NCBI RefSeq assembly: GCF_945956965.1
Contig: NZ_CAMFJS010000001.1
Coordinates: forward strand, 1-64,000
DNA from: an uncultured Roseateles sp.
Lineage (GTDB): Bacteria; Pseudomonadota; Gammaproteobacteria; Burkholderiales; Burkholderiaceae_C
Length of the DNA stretch: 64,000 nt
Direction of reading: 5' to 3'
Shown here: positions 39,940 through 49,616 of the stretch, in pieces
Layout: every line of letters begins with the position of its first letter
How positions within the stretch are numbered: position 1 is the stretch's first letter
Made by a program: the position numbers and the translations under genes
Notes under the pieces: model-generated
Told to the model about the DNA's origin: nothing
The model's database searches: none
What the model saw: the letters and a program-made list of their open reading frames with translations, nothing else

Positions 39940-40365
39940 TTAGACCAGCGTCAGCGTCACATCGATATTGCCGCGGGTAGCGTTCGAGTAAGGGCAGACC
40001 TGATGCGCGGCATTGATCAGGGCCTGTGCAGCGTCACGGTCCATGCCCGGCAAGCTGATGCGCATCGCCACTTGAATGCCGAAGCCACCGGTGATGGGGC
40101 CAATGCCCACGTCCGAGGTGATGGACACATCAGCCGGCACGCTGATCTTTTGGCCGGCGGCAACCGCCTTCATCGCGCCAATGAAGCAGGCCGAATAGCC
40201 GGCCGCAAAGAGCTGCTCGGGGTTGGTGCCGGGGCCGCCGGCGCCGCCCAGTTCGCGCGGCGTGCTCAGATCGACTTTGAGTGCGCCATCGCTGGACGAT
40301 GCATTGCCTTGGCGGCCACCGTTGGCGGTAGCGGTAGCGGTGTAGAGAACTTTGTCGAGTGCCAT
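39940..40365 (-). CDS. ohr: Organic hydroperoxide resistance protein
   Basis: The protein has 141 residues and is an OsmC/Ohr-family thiol peroxidase that reduces fatty-acid hydroperoxides, recycled by lipoylated proteins. Both redox cysteines are present: Cys60 ([10 protein letters not shown]) and Cys124 ([12 protein letters not shown]). It lies just downstream of its probable regulator ohrR on the same strand, 51 bases apart. Confidence 0.96.
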   Translation of the reverse strand: MALDKVLYTATATANGGRQGNASSSDGALKVDLSTPRELGGAGGPGTNPEQLFAAGYSACFIGAMKAVAAGQKISVPADVSITSDVGIGPITGGFGIQVAMRISLPGMDRDAAQALINAAHQVCPYSNATRGNIDVTLTLV

Positions 40366-40416
40366 GGTGATTGACTCCGTGAGGTCGTTGGTGGGTGGGG
40401 AAAAAGACGCGCGATA

Positions 40417-40917
40417 TCAGTCGCTGGCTTGGGCTTTGGAAAGCTCTTGCCGAAGCGCATGCAGGCGCTGGGTGAGGGAGGAGAGTTCTTCGAGTGAGCA
40501 GGCGCTGGCGCAGGCCAGCTCTTGCGGAATGCGTTTGGCTTGCGCCCGCAAGGCCTTGCCTGTGGCGGTCAGGCCGATGTCGACGCGGCGCTCATCGTCT
40601 TGGGCGCGTTGGCGGCTGATCAGCTTGGCGGCTTCCAGGCGCTTGAGCAGGGGCGTCAAGGTGCCGGAGTCCAGCGACAGGCGCTGGCCCAGGGCCGACA
40701 CGCTGATCCCGTCTTGCTCCCACAGCACCAGCATCACCAGGTATTGCGGGTAGGTCAGACCCAACGGCGCCAGCAGGGGTTTGTAGAGCTTGGTCATGGC
40801 CAGTGAGCTGGCGTAGAGCGCGAAGCAGAGTTGCTGGTCCAGTTGTAGCCAATCGGTTTGGCTGCCAGCTGAGGGGCGCGCTGCGTTGCTGGACTGGGGG
40901 CTTGGCGTTGAAGGCAT
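40417..40917 (-). CDS. ohrR: MarR family regulator, OhrR type
   Basis: The protein has 166 residues. The sensing cysteine of OhrR proteins is C31 ([13 protein letters not shown]). The winged helix includes the [21 protein letters not shown] recognition region, then the [10 protein letters not shown] wing. Two further cysteines (ACASACS, about 140-144) could form a disulfide with C31. It should repress ohr and itself until oxidised by organic peroxide. The N-terminal 20 residues are low-complexity; a later start is possible. Confidence 0.94.
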   Translation of the reverse strand: MPSTPSPQSSNAARPSAGSQTDWLQLDQQLCFALYASSLAMTKLYKPLLAPLGLTYPQYLVMLVLWEQDGISVSALGQRLSLDSGTLTPLLKRLEAAKLISRQRAQDDERRVDIGLTATGKALRAQAKRIPQELACASACSLEELSSLTQRLHALRQELSKAQASD

Positions 40918-40939
40918 GGCATTAATGTAGATCGCAATT

Positions 40940-40955
40940 GAATTGTGCGCAATTC
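40940..40955. promoter_or_regulatory. OhrR operator candidate
   Basis: GAATTGTGCGCAATTC is an inverted repeat with 6-base arms (GAATTG/CAATTC), 23 bp upstream of ohrR in an AT-rich patch. A second half-site CAATTG lies at 40935-40940. AATTG-containing palindromes fit known OhrR sites. Confidence 0.6.
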
Positions 40956-41082
40956 AAATGGTTATTCGCAGTCGTGCTAGGACAGGAGCGGCCGCTGCGC
41001 TTGGAATTGTGCTCAAGCCTTGGGGCGCTGGCGTGTGCTCGGTCTGCAGGAAGGTGATTGCGTTTAGGACTGAGCGCGCATG

Positions 41083-41104
41083 AAAAAAGGGCCCGAAGGC
41101 CCTT
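41083..41104 (-). terminator. Intrinsic terminator after the dap-yheS cluster
   Basis: Read on the minus strand, AAGGGCC pairs with GGCCCTT around TTCG and ends in a T-run, about 80 bases after the yheS stop. Confidence 0.85.
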
Positions 41105-41182
41105 GGGTTCACATCACGTCATCACGCCTCTTGGCCCAAATGGCTGCGCTTGGATGCGGGAATGCGGTGCGGTGCTGCAGTG

Positions 41183-43171
41183 TCAGCTGGCTGCCTGGAT
41201 GGCATCGACCTCGGCACTCAGTGCCAGCCAGCGCAGCTCGGCGGCTTCCAATTCGTCGTGAATGCCTTTCAGGCGTTTGCCCATTTCGGCAATCTGCGCA
41301 GGCGTGGCCTTGCCTGAGGCCAGCTCGGCTTCCACTGTGCTGCGCTCGTCGGCCAATTTGTTCAGCTTGGCGTCGATGGCATCCATTTCGCGGCGCAAGG
41401 GCTTGGTCTGCTCGGCCAGGCGTTGGCGGGCTTGGCCGCTGAGCTTGCGGTCCTCGCGCGCGGCGGGTTTAGCTGCCTCCACCGGGGCCGCGGGCGCGGC
41501 TGCGGCAACAACAGGCTGTTTGCCCATGGCCTTGCTGGCCTGTTTGGCGGCGTCTTTGGCCGCCTTGGCGGCTTCCTTGGATTGATCAAGCAGCCATTTC
41601 TGGTAGTCGTCCAGATCACCGTCAAATGGCGACACCGCGCCCTTGGTCACCAGCCAGAACTCGTCGCAGACCTCACGCAGCAAGGCGCGGTCGTGGCTGA
41701 CCAGCATCACCGTGCCTTCGAACTCGTTGAGCGCAATGGACAAGGCCTCGCGGGTGTTGAGGTCCAGGTGGTTGGTTGGTTCGTCCAGCAGCAAGAGGTT
41801 GGGGCGTTGCCAGACCAGCATGGCCAGCACCAGACGCGCCTTTTCGCCACCCGAGAGGCTGCCCACTTGCTGGTTCACCATATCGCCAACAAAGCGGAAC
41901 TGGCCCAGGAAGTCGCGCAGCTCTTGCTCGCGCGCGCCCGGGCTGCATTCCTTGGCCAGGCGCACCATGTGTGAGAGCGGTCCCTCGTCGGGGCGCAGCA
42001 CATCCATTTCCTGCTGGGCGAAGTAGCCGATGGTCAGGCCCTTGCCTTCGGTGATCTTGCCGCCCATGGCGCGCTGCATGCGGGCCACGGTCTTGACCAC
42101 GGTGGACTTACCCTGGCCGTTGGCGCCCAAGATGCCGATGCGCTGGCCGGCTAGCACCGAGCGGTTGATGCCGCGAACAATGATGTTCTCAACGCCATCG
42201 ACCTCGTAGCCACAGGCGACCTCATCGAACATCAACATGGGGTTGGGCAGGCTGACGGGCTCGCGGAACTCGAAGTTGAAATCGGCCGAGGCCAGCACCG
42301 GCGCCAGCTTTTCCATGCGCTCCAGCGCCTTGACCCGGCTCTGCGCCTGCTTGGCTTTGCTGGCCTTGGCCTTGAAGCGGTCAATGAACTTCTGCAGGTG
42401 GGCGATGCGCTCTTGCTGTTTGCCGAAGGCTGCGGCTTGCTGCTCCATACGCTCGGCGCGCATGGATTCGAACGCGGTGTAGTTGCCGCCGTAGCGCATC
42501 AGCTTGGTTTCATCCAGGTGCAGGGTGACCTTGGTGATGGCGTCGAGGAATTCGCGGTCATGGCTGATGACGATCAGGGTGCCGTCGTAGCGCTGCAGCC
42601 AGGCTTCCAGCCAGACCAGGGCGTCCAAGTCCAAGTGGTTGGTGGGCTCGTCCAGCAGCATCAACTCGGCCGGGCACATCAGCGCGCGCGCCAGCTGCAA
42701 GCGCATGCGCCAGCCGCCCGAGAAGCTGTTCACCGGGGCGTCCACCTGCTCACCCTTGAAGCCCAGGCCCATCAGCAGGGCTTGCGCGCGGGGCTTGGCG
42801 TCAAAGGCGCCGGCGTCCATCAGCAAGGCGTGGGCATCGGCCATGGCGTGGCCGTCTTCGGCGGCTTCCGCCTCCTCGAGCGCCTTGCGCGCGGCCATCA
42901 GGCGCACATCGCCTTCCAGCACATAGTCGGTGGCCGAGTCTTCGGTTTCCGGCATGTTCTGCGCCACTTCACCAACCGCCCATTGGCGCGGAATGTCGAC
43001 TTCGCCCTTATCGCTTTGCAGCCGGTCGGTCAGCAGCGCGAACAAGCTGGATTTGCCGGCGCCGTTGCGACCCACCAGACCAATTTTTTCACCCGGCTGC
43101 AGGGTGACCGAGGCATCGTCCAGGACGATTTTGCTGCCACGGCGCAGGGTGACATTGCGAATGGTGATCAT
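41183..43171 (-). CDS. yheS: ABC-F family ATPase, YheS-like
   Basis: The protein has 662 residues and two ABC domains in one chain with no membrane segments. The first Walker A is GRNGAGKS (34-41) and the second GANGQGKS (about 347-354). Signatures are NSFSGGWRMRLQLARAL and GSLSGGEKARLVLAM, with Walker B LLLDEPTNHLD twice. The inter-domain linker is the helical P-site-tRNA-interaction motif of ABC-F translation factors. The C-terminus has a Lys/Ala-rich stretch and a coiled coil. It most resembles YheS rather than EttA or Uup. It overlaps prmB by 4 bases, both being ribosome-related. Confidence 0.93.
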   Translation of the reverse strand: MITIRNVTLRRGSKIVLDDASVTLQPGEKIGLVGRNGAGKSSLFALLTDRLQSDKGEVDIPRQWAVGEVAQNMPETEDSATDYVLEGDVRLMAARKALEEAEAAEDGHAMADAHALLMDAGAFDAKPRAQALLMGLGFKGEQVDAPVNSFSGGWRMRLQLARALMCPAELMLLDEPTNHLDLDALVWLEAWLQRYDGTLIVISHDREFLDAITKVTLHLDETKLMRYGGNYTAFESMRAERMEQQAAAFGKQQERIAHLQKFIDRFKAKASKAKQAQSRVKALERMEKLAPVLASADFNFEFREPVSLPNPMLMFDEVACGYEVDGVENIIVRGINRSVLAGQRIGILGANGQGKSTVVKTVARMQRAMGGKITEGKGLTIGYFAQQEMDVLRPDEGPLSHMVRLAKECSPGAREQELRDFLGQFRFVGDMVNQQVGSLSGGEKARLVLAMLVWQRPNLLLLDEPTNHLDLNTREALSIALNEFEGTVMLVSHDRALLREVCDEFWLVTKGAVSPFDGDLDDYQKWLLDQSKEAAKAAKDAAKQASKAMGKQPVVAAAAPAAPVEAAKPAAREDRKLSGQARQRLAEQTKPLRREMDAIDAKLNKLADERSTVEAELASGKATPAQIAEMGKRLKGIHDELEAAELRWLALSAEVDAIQAAS

Positions 43172-44067
43172 GGCTGGGCGCCCTCATTGTTCTTGTTCAT
43201 CGACTTCAACAGCGCTTCCTGGGTCACCAGCAAGACCTGATCTTCTCCGGCCGATGTTTCCATCCAGGCCACTTCCAGCTGCGGGAATGCCGCTTCAAAA
43301 AACTCGCGCTCGTTGCCGATTTCCAGCACCAGCACGCCGTGCTCGCTGAGGTGCTCGGGCGCGGCACGCAGCAACTCACGCACAAAGTCCATGCCGTCGC
43401 TGCCTCCCGCCAGGGCCAGCTCGGGCTCGGCTCGGTATTCGGCCGGCAGGGCGGCCATGGACTGGCTGTTGACGTAAGGCGGGTTGCACAGAATCAGGTC
43501 ATAACGCTTGGCCCCAGCGGGCTGCAGGCCATCGCCTTGCAGCAGGCGGATGCGCTCTTGCAGGCCGTGCTTGTCCACATTGATGCGGGCCACGGCCAGG
43601 GCGTCGGCGCTGAGGTCGATGGCATCCACCACCACCTCGGGCCAGGCCATGGCCGCCAAGACCGCCAGGCTGCCGTTGCCGGTGCACAAGTCCAGCACGG
43701 TCTGGGTTTGGTCGGACAACCAAGCGTCAATGCTGCCATCGGCCAGCAACTCGGCAATGAAGCTGCGCGGCACGATGGCGCGCTCGTCGACGTAAAAATC
43801 CACGCCCTGCAGCCAGGCCTCGCGGGTCAGGTAGGCGGCCGGCTTGCGGGTGGCAATGCGCTCTTCGATCAAGGCGGCGATCTGGCTTTGCTCGGCCTCG
43901 CTGAGCGCGCGTTCGGCGTGTTCGTCCAGGCTGTCCAGCGGCAGCTGCAAGCGCCACAAGACCAGCCAGGCGGCTTCGTCAAAGGCGTTGGTGGTGCCAT
44001 GCCCAAATGAAACGCCCGCCTCGGTCAGGCGGGCGGCGTGCAATTCAATGCAGGAGATCAGGTTCAC
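43168..44067 (-). CDS. prmB: Ribosomal protein L3 N5-glutamine methyltransferase
   Basis: The protein has 299 residues. A helical N-terminal domain precedes a class I methyltransferase with [16 protein letters not shown] as SAM motif I and the NPPY tetrapeptide that grips the target glutamine. The downstream [20 protein letters not shown] segment matches PrmB rather than PrmC. The start GTG 44067 overlaps the dapE stop (GTGA). Confidence 0.95.
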   Translation of the reverse strand: MNLISCIELHAARLTEAGVSFGHGTTNAFDEAAWLVLWRLQLPLDSLDEHAERALSEAEQSQIAALIEERIATRKPAAYLTREAWLQGVDFYVDERAIVPRSFIAELLADGSIDAWLSDQTQTVLDLCTGNGSLAVLAAMAWPEVVVDAIDLSADALAVARINVDKHGLQERIRLLQGDGLQPAGAKRYDLILCNPPYVNSQSMAALPAEYRAEPELALAGGSDGMDFVRELLRAAPEHLSEHGVLVLEIGNEREFFEAAFPQLEVAWMETSAGEDQVLLVTQEALLKSMNKNNEGAQP

Positions 44068-45209
44068 AGCAGCAGGTTCTCCAGCGTGCGTCGGTAGATA
44101 TTCTTCAGCGGTTCCAGGCTATCGGCGGGCAGGTACTCGTCGATCTTGTGGATGCTGGCGTTGATGGGCCCGAATTCCACGACCTGGGGGCAGATCTTGG
44201 CAATGAAGCGGCCGTCCGAAGTGCCGCCGGTGGTGGACAGCTGGGTGCTCAAGCCGGTCTCGGCCAGGATGGCCTGGCTCAAGGCCTCGCTCAAACTGCC
44301 CACCGGGGTCAGGAAGGGCTCGCCACCCAGGGTCCAGTCCAGCGCATATTCCAGGCCGTGGCGGGCCAGTAGGGCTTGCACGCGGGTCTTCAGCGACTCC
44401 GGCGTGGACTCGGTCGAGAAACGGAAATTGAAGTCCAGCACCATCTCACCGGGAATCACATTGGTGGCGCCGGTGCCGGCCTTGATATTGGAAATCTGAA
44501 AGGTGGTGGCCGGGAAATAGCTGTTGCCATCGTCCCAGTGCATGGCCGTCAGCTCGGCAATGGCCGGTGCGGCTTGGTGCACCGGGTTGCGCGCCAACTG
44601 CGGGTAGGCCACATGGCCTTGCACGCCCTTGATGCGTAGCTTGCCGCTGAGCGAGCCGCGCCGGCCGTTTTTGACCATATCGCCCACGCGTTCCACCGAA
44701 GTCGGCTCGCCGACGATGCAGTAGTCCAGGCGCTGGCCTTGGGCTTTGAGCTGTTCGCAGCAGACCTTGGTGCCATCGACCGAAGGGCCTTCTTCATCGC
44801 TGGTCAGCAAGCAGGCCAGACTGCCCGTGTGGCCGGGATGGGCGGCGCAGAATTCCTCGGCGGCCACCACAAAAGCGGCCAGCGAACCCTTCATATCGGC
44901 GGCACCGCGGCCGTAGATGCGGCCGTCGCGGTAGCTGGGCACAAAGGGGTCAGAGCTCCAGGCGTCGAGCCGCCCTGGCGGCACCACATCGGTGTGGCCG
45001 GCAAACATGAGCACCGGGCCGTCCGGCGCGCCGCGTTTGATGGCCCACAGATTGCTCACGCGGAAATTGTCGGGGCCGCTGTCCATGCGCTGCAGCTCGA
45101 AGCCCAGCTGCGAAAGACGTTGGCCGATCAACTCCAGACAACCGGCGTCATCGGGCGTGACCGAAGGGCGCGCGATCAGCGCCTCCAAAAGGGCAAGGGT
45201 TTGGCTCAT
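44064..45209 (-). CDS. dapE: Succinyl-diaminopimelate desuccinylase
   Basis: The protein has 381 residues and is a di-zinc M20 peptidase-family enzyme that releases LL-diaminopimelate for lysine and peptidoglycan. Metal/catalytic residues include His72 and Asp74 (FAGHTDVV), the Glu pair in TSDEEGPS, and a C-terminal His in [11 protein letters not shown]. It is in the same run as dapD and dapC, with pilU in between. Confidence 0.97.
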   Translation of the reverse strand: MSQTLALLEALIARPSVTPDDAGCLELIGQRLSQLGFELQRMDSGPDNFRVSNLWAIKRGAPDGPVLMFAGHTDVVPPGRLDAWSSDPFVPSYRDGRIYGRGAADMKGSLAAFVVAAEEFCAAHPGHTGSLACLLTSDEEGPSVDGTKVCCEQLKAQGQRLDYCIVGEPTSVERVGDMVKNGRRGSLSGKLRIKGVQGHVAYPQLARNPVHQAAPAIAELTAMHWDDGNSYFPATTFQISNIKAGTGATNVIPGEMVLDFNFRFSTESTPESLKTRVQALLARHGLEYALDWTLGGEPFLTPVGSLSEALSQAILAETGLSTQLSTTGGTSDGRFIAKICPQVVEFGPINASIHKIDEYLPADSLEPLKNIYRRTLENLLL

Positions 45210-45220
45210 CGACGCGCGGC

Positions 45221-46378
45221 TCAGTCGTGATGCACGTCGAGCGTGATTTCGGTGAAGCTGGGCTCGTCGCTGGCGGCTTCTTCCTTCTTGCCGGCAGCCG
45301 CCTTGCCCAGGGCTGGGGTTTCGTTTTGCAAACGCCAGAGCAGATTGGTGGGCGAGTCGGCGAAGGCCAGGCCTTCTTCGCGGGTGATGGTGCCGTCTTT
45401 GATGAGCTTGGCGAAATGCTCTTCGTAGGTCTGCGAGCCTTCGGCGATGGATTTCTCCATCGCTTCCTTGACCGAGGCGAAGTCGCCTTGCTCGATGAAC
45501 TCGGCGATCAGCTTGGTGTTGAGCAAGATCTCGATCACCGGAATGCGGCCGCCTGCCGTGGCCTTGACCAGGCGCTGCGAGACGATGGATTTGAGGCCCG
45601 CCGCCAAGTCGTTCAGCAGCGCCGGGCGTGACTCGGGCGTGTAGAAGGACAAGATGCGGTTGAGCGCGTGATAGCTGTTATTGCCGTGCAAGGTGGCCAG
45701 CACCAGGTGGCCGGACAGGGCGTAGGAAATCGCCGCCGTCATGGTCTCGCGGTCGCGGATCTCGCCGATCAAAATGCAGTCGGGCGACTGGCGCAGTGCG
45801 TTCTTCAGCGCCACTTGCAGCGAGGCGGTGTCGCGGCCGACTTCGCGCTGGTTGACCACCGAGCGCTTATTGCTGAACAGGTATTCCAGCGGATCCTCGA
45901 TGGTGAGGATGTGGCCCGCCATATTCAGATTGCGCTGCTCCAGCATGGACGCGAGCGTGGTGCTCTTGCCCGTGCCGGTGGCGCCCACCATCAGGATGAG
46001 GCCGCGCTTTTCCTGCACCAGCTTGCCCAGCACCGGCGGCAGATTGAGCTGCTCCAGCGAAGGGATCACATGGGGAATATGCCGGAACACGCCGGCAATG
46101 GTGCCGCGCTGGCGAAAGCCGGAGAGGCGGAAGGAACCCACGCCGGGGACTGAGACCGCCATATTCAGCTCGCCGCTCTGGTCGAGTTCCGCCAGTTGGG
46201 GCGGGCTCAGCACCTCGGCCAGCAGTTGGCGGGGCTGTGAGGGCGAAAGCAGCTGATCCGATAGCTGCACGATCTGCCCGTTCAAGCGGATCAGCACCGG
46301 CATATTGGCCGAGAGGTAGACGTCAGACGCGCCTTTGTCGGCCATCAGGCGCAGGATGCGCTCCATGTTTCCACTCAT
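45221..46378 (-). CDS. pilU: Type IV pilus retraction ATPase, PilU type
   Basis: The protein has 385 residues and is a hexameric secretion-type ATPase that helps retract pili. Walker A is GATGTGKST (132-140), the Asp box region is [10 protein letters not shown], Walker [12 protein letters not shown] and the His box LVLATLHGN. Length and the C-terminal part ([12 protein letters not shown]) fit PilU better than PilT. It lies between dapD and dapE on the same strand, 11 bases from dapE. fimV elsewhere in the window belongs to the same pilus/polarity system. Confidence 0.92.
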   Translation of the reverse strand: MSGNMERILRLMADKGASDVYLSANMPVLIRLNGQIVQLSDQLLSPSQPRQLLAEVLSPPQLAELDQSGELNMAVSVPGVGSFRLSGFRQRGTIAGVFRHIPHVIPSLEQLNLPPVLGKLVQEKRGLILMVGATGTGKSTTLASMLEQRNLNMAGHILTIEDPLEYLFSNKRSVVNQREVGRDTASLQVALKNALRQSPDCILIGEIRDRETMTAAISYALSGHLVLATLHGNNSYHALNRILSFYTPESRPALLNDLAAGLKSIVSQRLVKATAGGRIPVIEILLNTKLIAEFIEQGDFASVKEAMEKSIAEGSQTYEEHFAKLIKDGTITREEGLAFADSPTNLLWRLQNETPALGKAAAGKKEEAASDEPSFTEITLDVHHD

Positions 46379-46406
46379 GTGGGAATTCCTTCAAGGCTTC
46401 GTCTGA

Positions 46407-46484
46407 CTAGCCGTGGCGGCTCCGTGCGGAGCCCTGAGCGCTCAGCCCAAGCAAGCGCAGCGGCTGAGCCTTGCGCTTGGCTAG
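46407..46484. other. Multi-stem intergenic structure between dapD and pilU
   Basis: An outer stem CTAGCC (46407-46412)/GGCTAG (46479-46484) encloses two hairpins: GGCTCC/GGAGCC (46418-46433, 4-base loop) and GCTCAGCC/GGCTGAGC (46440-46469). AAGCGCA/TGCGCTT (from 46454 and 46472) offers an alternative pairing. Read on the minus strand it would be in the leader of pilU or the tail of dapD. It has no T-run. Confidence 0.45.
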
Positions 46485-46547
46485 CTTTCGCTGTGCACGC
46501 GCGGCCCAGTTGGGCGGCGCGGCGCGCGCTCAAGGGCAGGGCCATGC

Positions 46548-47372
46548 TCAGGCGCCGCGCAGCAGTTCGTTGATGCTGGTCTTGGAGCGTGTTTGCGCAT
46601 CGACGCGCTTGACGATCACTGCGCAGTAGAGGCTGTACTTGCCATCGGCCGAGGGCAGATTGCCGCTCACCACCACCGAGCCGGCGGGGATGCGGCCGTA
46701 GCTCACTTCGCCGGTGGCGCGGTCATAAATCTTGGTGCTTTGGCCGATGTAAACGCCCATGGAGATCACCGAGTTCTCTTCCACGATCACGCCTTCCACC
46801 ACTTCGGAGCGCGCGCCGATGAAGCAGTTGTCTTCGATGATGGTGGGGTTGGCTTGCAGGGGCTCCAGCACGCCGCCGATGCCGACACCGCCGCTCAGGT
46901 GCACGTTCTTGCCGATCTGCGCGCAGGAACCCACGGTGGCCCAGGTGTCCACCATGGCGCCTTCATCGACATAGGCGCCGATGTTGACGTAGGACGGCAT
47001 CAGCACCACGTTCTTGCCCTGGAAGCTGCCGCGGCGCGCCACAGCGGGCGGCACCACGCGCACACCCATGGCGCGGATGGCTTCATCGCTCAGGCCGGCG
47101 AACTTGGTCGGCACCTTGTCGAAGAAGGTCATATCGCCCGAACCCATGATCTGGTTGTCGTTCAGGCGGAAGGACAGCAGCACGGCCTTTTTGATCCACT
47201 GATGCACGGTCCACTGGCCCACGGACTGGCGCTCGGCCACGCGCAGGCGGCCGGCGTCCAGCTCGGCAATCACATGCTCAACGGCTTCGCGCACTTCGGG
47301 TGAGTTGCTGGCGTTGATGGAGGCACGGCCTTCCCAGGCTTGGTCGATGATGGATTGCAGCTGTTGTGTCAT
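46548..47372 (-). CDS. dapD: 2,3,4,5-tetrahydropyridine-2,6-dicarboxylate N-succinyltransferase
   Basis: The protein has 274 residues, the same as E. coli DapD. It uses succinyl-CoA to acylate tetrahydrodipicolinate in the DAP/lysine pathway. It has a left-handed beta-helix hexapeptide-repeat core ([32 protein letters not shown]). ATG 47372 ([10 protein letters not shown]) is the family start; the frame upstream is not conserved. Confidence 0.97.
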   Translation of the reverse strand: MTQQLQSIIDQAWEGRASINASNSPEVREAVEHVIAELDAGRLRVAERQSVGQWTVHQWIKKAVLLSFRLNDNQIMGSGDMTFFDKVPTKFAGLSDEAIRAMGVRVVPPAVARRGSFQGKNVVLMPSYVNIGAYVDEGAMVDTWATVGSCAQIGKNVHLSGGVGIGGVLEPLQANPTIIEDNCFIGARSEVVEGVIVEENSVISMGVYIGQSTKIYDRATGEVSYGRIPAGSVVVSGNLPSADGKYSLYCAVIVKRVDAQTRSKTSINELLRGA

Positions 47373-47405
47373 GGGGATGGAATCAGGCAAAGGTGAAAAA
47401 AGGAG

Positions 47406-48641
47406 TCAAGCGCGGGTTTCTTGCTGAGCGAAGGCGGCAATGCGGTGGGCGGCTTCCAGGCATTCCGCCGTCTCGGCCACCAGGGCCAGGCGGATGCGCC
47501 CGGCGCCCGGGTTCACCCCGTGGGCCTCGCGCGCCAACAAGCTACCGGGCAGGACCGCCACATTGTATTGAGCCAGCAGGCCCTGGGCGAAGGCGATGTC
47601 ATCGCCGCCGCAGCAGTTGGCCGGCACTTGCGCCCACAGGTAGAAGCCGGCATCCGGCAAGGCCACATGCAGATGCGGTGTCAGCACCGGCGTGACCTGG
47701 GCGAACTTGGCGCGGTACTGCTCGCGATTGGCCACCACATGGGCCTCATCGTTCCAGGCCGCAATGCTGGCGGCTTGCACCATCGGGTTCATGGCGCTGC
47801 CGTGATAGGTGCGGTAGAGCAAGAAACGCTTGAGGATGGCCGAGTCACCCGCCACAAAGCCCGAGCGCAGGCCTGGCACATTGCTGCGCTTGGACAGGCT
47901 GGTGAAGGCGATCAGATTGCGGTAATCGTGGCGGCCGAGCTTGGCGGCCGCTTCCAGGCCGCCCAGCGGCGCTTCATCGCGGAAGTAGATTTCCGAGTAG
48001 CACTCGTCCGAGGCGATCACGAAGCCGTAGCGGTCGCTCAGCTCGAACAGGGTTCGCCACTCGTCCAGCGGCATCACCGCACCCGTTGGGTTGCCGGGCG
48101 AGCAGACGTAGAGCAACTGCGTTTTGGCCCAGGTGGCGGCGTCGATCTGCGACCAGTCGGCCGCGAAATTGCGCGCCGGGTCACTGTTGGCAAAAGCGGT
48201 TTGCGCGCCGGCCAGCAGGGCCGCGCCCTCGTAGATTTGGTAAAACGGATTGGGGCAGACCACCGTGGCGCCGGGGCGACTGGGGTCAATCACGGTTTGG
48301 GCCAGGGCAAACAAGGCCTCACGTGAGCCGTTGACCGGCAGCACTTGGCTGGCGGCGTCGAGTTTCAGGCCATAGCGCCGCTCAATCCAGGCGCAAATGC
48401 TCTCGCGCAGCGCCGGCTCACCGGCAGTGGCCGGATAAACCGACAAGCCCTTGAGGCTGGCCATCAAGGCGTCTTCGATCAGCTTGGGCGCCGGGTGCTT
48501 GGGCTCACCAATGCCCAGGCTGATCGGCCGCAACGCAGGGTTGGGCTGAATGCCGGCATTGAGCGCGCGCAGGCGCTCAAAGGGGTAGGGGTGGAGGCGG
48601 TCGAGCAGGGGATTGTGGGGCGCGGGCATGGCCGGGTTCAT
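47406..48641 (-). CDS. dapC: Succinyldiaminopimelate transaminase
   Basis: The protein has 411 residues and is a class I/II PLP aminotransferase. The N-terminal NPLLDRLHPYPFERLR is typical of DapC. The PLP lysine is in FTSLSKRSNVPGLRSGF, and other fold marks are CSPGNPTGAVMP and SDECYSEI. ATG 48641 shares one base with the queF stop (TGATG), which supports it over ATG 48629. With dapD and dapE it makes three consecutive steps of the succinylase branch. Confidence 0.95.
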   Translation of the reverse strand: MNPAMPAPHNPLLDRLHPYPFERLRALNAGIQPNPALRPISLGIGEPKHPAPKLIEDALMASLKGLSVYPATAGEPALRESICAWIERRYGLKLDAASQVLPVNGSREALFALAQTVIDPSRPGATVVCPNPFYQIYEGAALLAGAQTAFANSDPARNFAADWSQIDAATWAKTQLLYVCSPGNPTGAVMPLDEWRTLFELSDRYGFVIASDECYSEIYFRDEAPLGGLEAAAKLGRHDYRNLIAFTSLSKRSNVPGLRSGFVAGDSAILKRFLLYRTYHGSAMNPMVQAASIAAWNDEAHVVANREQYRAKFAQVTPVLTPHLHVALPDAGFYLWAQVPANCCGGDDIAFAQGLLAQYNVAVLPGSLLAREAHGVNPGAGRIRLALVAETAECLEAAHRIAAFAQQETRA

Positions 48642-49204
48642 CAGCGCAGCAGGCCTGACTCAAAACCATGCGTGGGCAGGTCGACGCGGGGCGCCGGCTT
48701 CCAGCCCTTTTTCTGGTGCTCCACCACCACATTGGTGTAAATGCCGCCGCGCACATACCACTTGGCCGTGATGCGGATGAAGCGTGGCTGCGTGACGCGC
48801 ACGATGTCTTCCAGAATCGTGTTGGTGACCTTCTCGTGGAAGGCGCCTTCGTCGCGGTAGCTCCAGAAATACATCTTCAGGCTCTTCAGCTCGACGCAGT
48901 GCTTGTCCGCAATCATGTCGATGGTGAAGTGGGCGAAGTCGGGCTGGCCGGTCAGTGGGCAGTGGCAGGTGAACTCGGGCACCTGAAACTGGATCACATA
49001 GTCCCGCTCAGGCGCGGGGTTAGGGAAGGCGTGCAGTTCCTTGCTGGGGCGCGAGGGCGGGTTGGGCGGCATCTCGCGCATCGGTGGCGCAAGTTCGGCC
49101 GTGGCTTTGGCCTTGCGAGCGGCCGGCTTGGGCTTGGCGGCAGTGGCGGCGGCGCTGGTCTTGGGCAGCGCGGCTGCGGCTTTGGGCGAGGGAGTCTTGG
49201 CCAT
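48641..49204 (-). CDS. queF: NADPH-dependent 7-cyano-7-deazaguanine reductase
   Basis: The protein has 187 residues. It reduces the nitrile preQ0 to preQ1 for queuosine in tRNA. The catalytic Cys82 and Asp89 lie in CPLTGQPDF, and the downstream [16 protein letters not shown] is characteristic. It is the short single-domain type with an added Ala/Lys-rich N-terminal tail of about 55 residues, probably disordered. It is first in the minus-strand run leading into dapC. Confidence 0.95.
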   Translation of the reverse strand: MAKTPSPKAAAALPKTSAAATAAKPKPAARKAKATAELAPPMREMPPNPPSRPSKELHAFPNPAPERDYVIQFQVPEFTCHCPLTGQPDFAHFTIDMIADKHCVELKSLKMYFWSYRDEGAFHEKVTNTILEDIVRVTQPRFIRITAKWYVRGGIYTNVVVEHQKKGWKPAPRVDLPTHGFESGLLR

Positions 49205-49616
49205 GGGTCGGTGCTGGCGCGGGCGCGCGAGCGCCCCGCTTTCAATTCAGAAGGAGGGCGCGATGGTAACACTGCGCCCCTTGTCGGCGCCCGGAGCGCC
49301 GGGCTTTTGGCCTCGTGTCGGACTGGGCTTTATCCCGCTAAATCAAGAGCTTAGCGTGGCAGGGCTGTAGGACTGGCGTCGGTGGAAAAGCATTTGGGCC
49401 AGCCGCCTCACCGGTTCGTGCCTTGCCTGCGGCGTCTGGCGCGAAAGCTGCCCGCTTTGCTGCGCTGCAGTGGCGGCGTCACCGTGCCCTGCGATCTCAG
49501 TACGCGATGCTATGATTTGGCCCCGTCGAGGCGCCGTGTGAAGGCGCTTTTTTTTAGATAAATCAATGGTTTAGCGGTTATTCGGTGGTGCGCCACCGCG
49601 AGGGTGCCAAGCAAGC
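49205..49616 (+). promoter_or_regulatory. Divergent queF/smc intergenic region
   Basis: This 412-bp gap contains an extended -10 promoter (TG at 49508-49509, TATGAT at 49511-49516) facing smc, followed by a short terminator-like hairpin. The rest shows no recognisable gene; an in-frame reading through 49240-49370 has no domain content. Confidence 0.5.
49531..49555 (+). terminator. Terminator-like hairpin in the smc leader
   Basis: GCGCC (49531-49535) pairs with GGCGC (49543-49547), followed directly by eight T. It lies about 10 bases after the expected start of the 49511 promoter and 60 bases before smc, with no plus-strand gene upstream. Attenuation of smc or a very short RNA is possible. 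Confidence 0.5.

Noticed and set aside
42398-43240. 280-codon plus-strand frame opposite yheS
   Set aside because: Antisense shadow; His/Gln/Gly-rich composition typical of reversed GC-rich genes.
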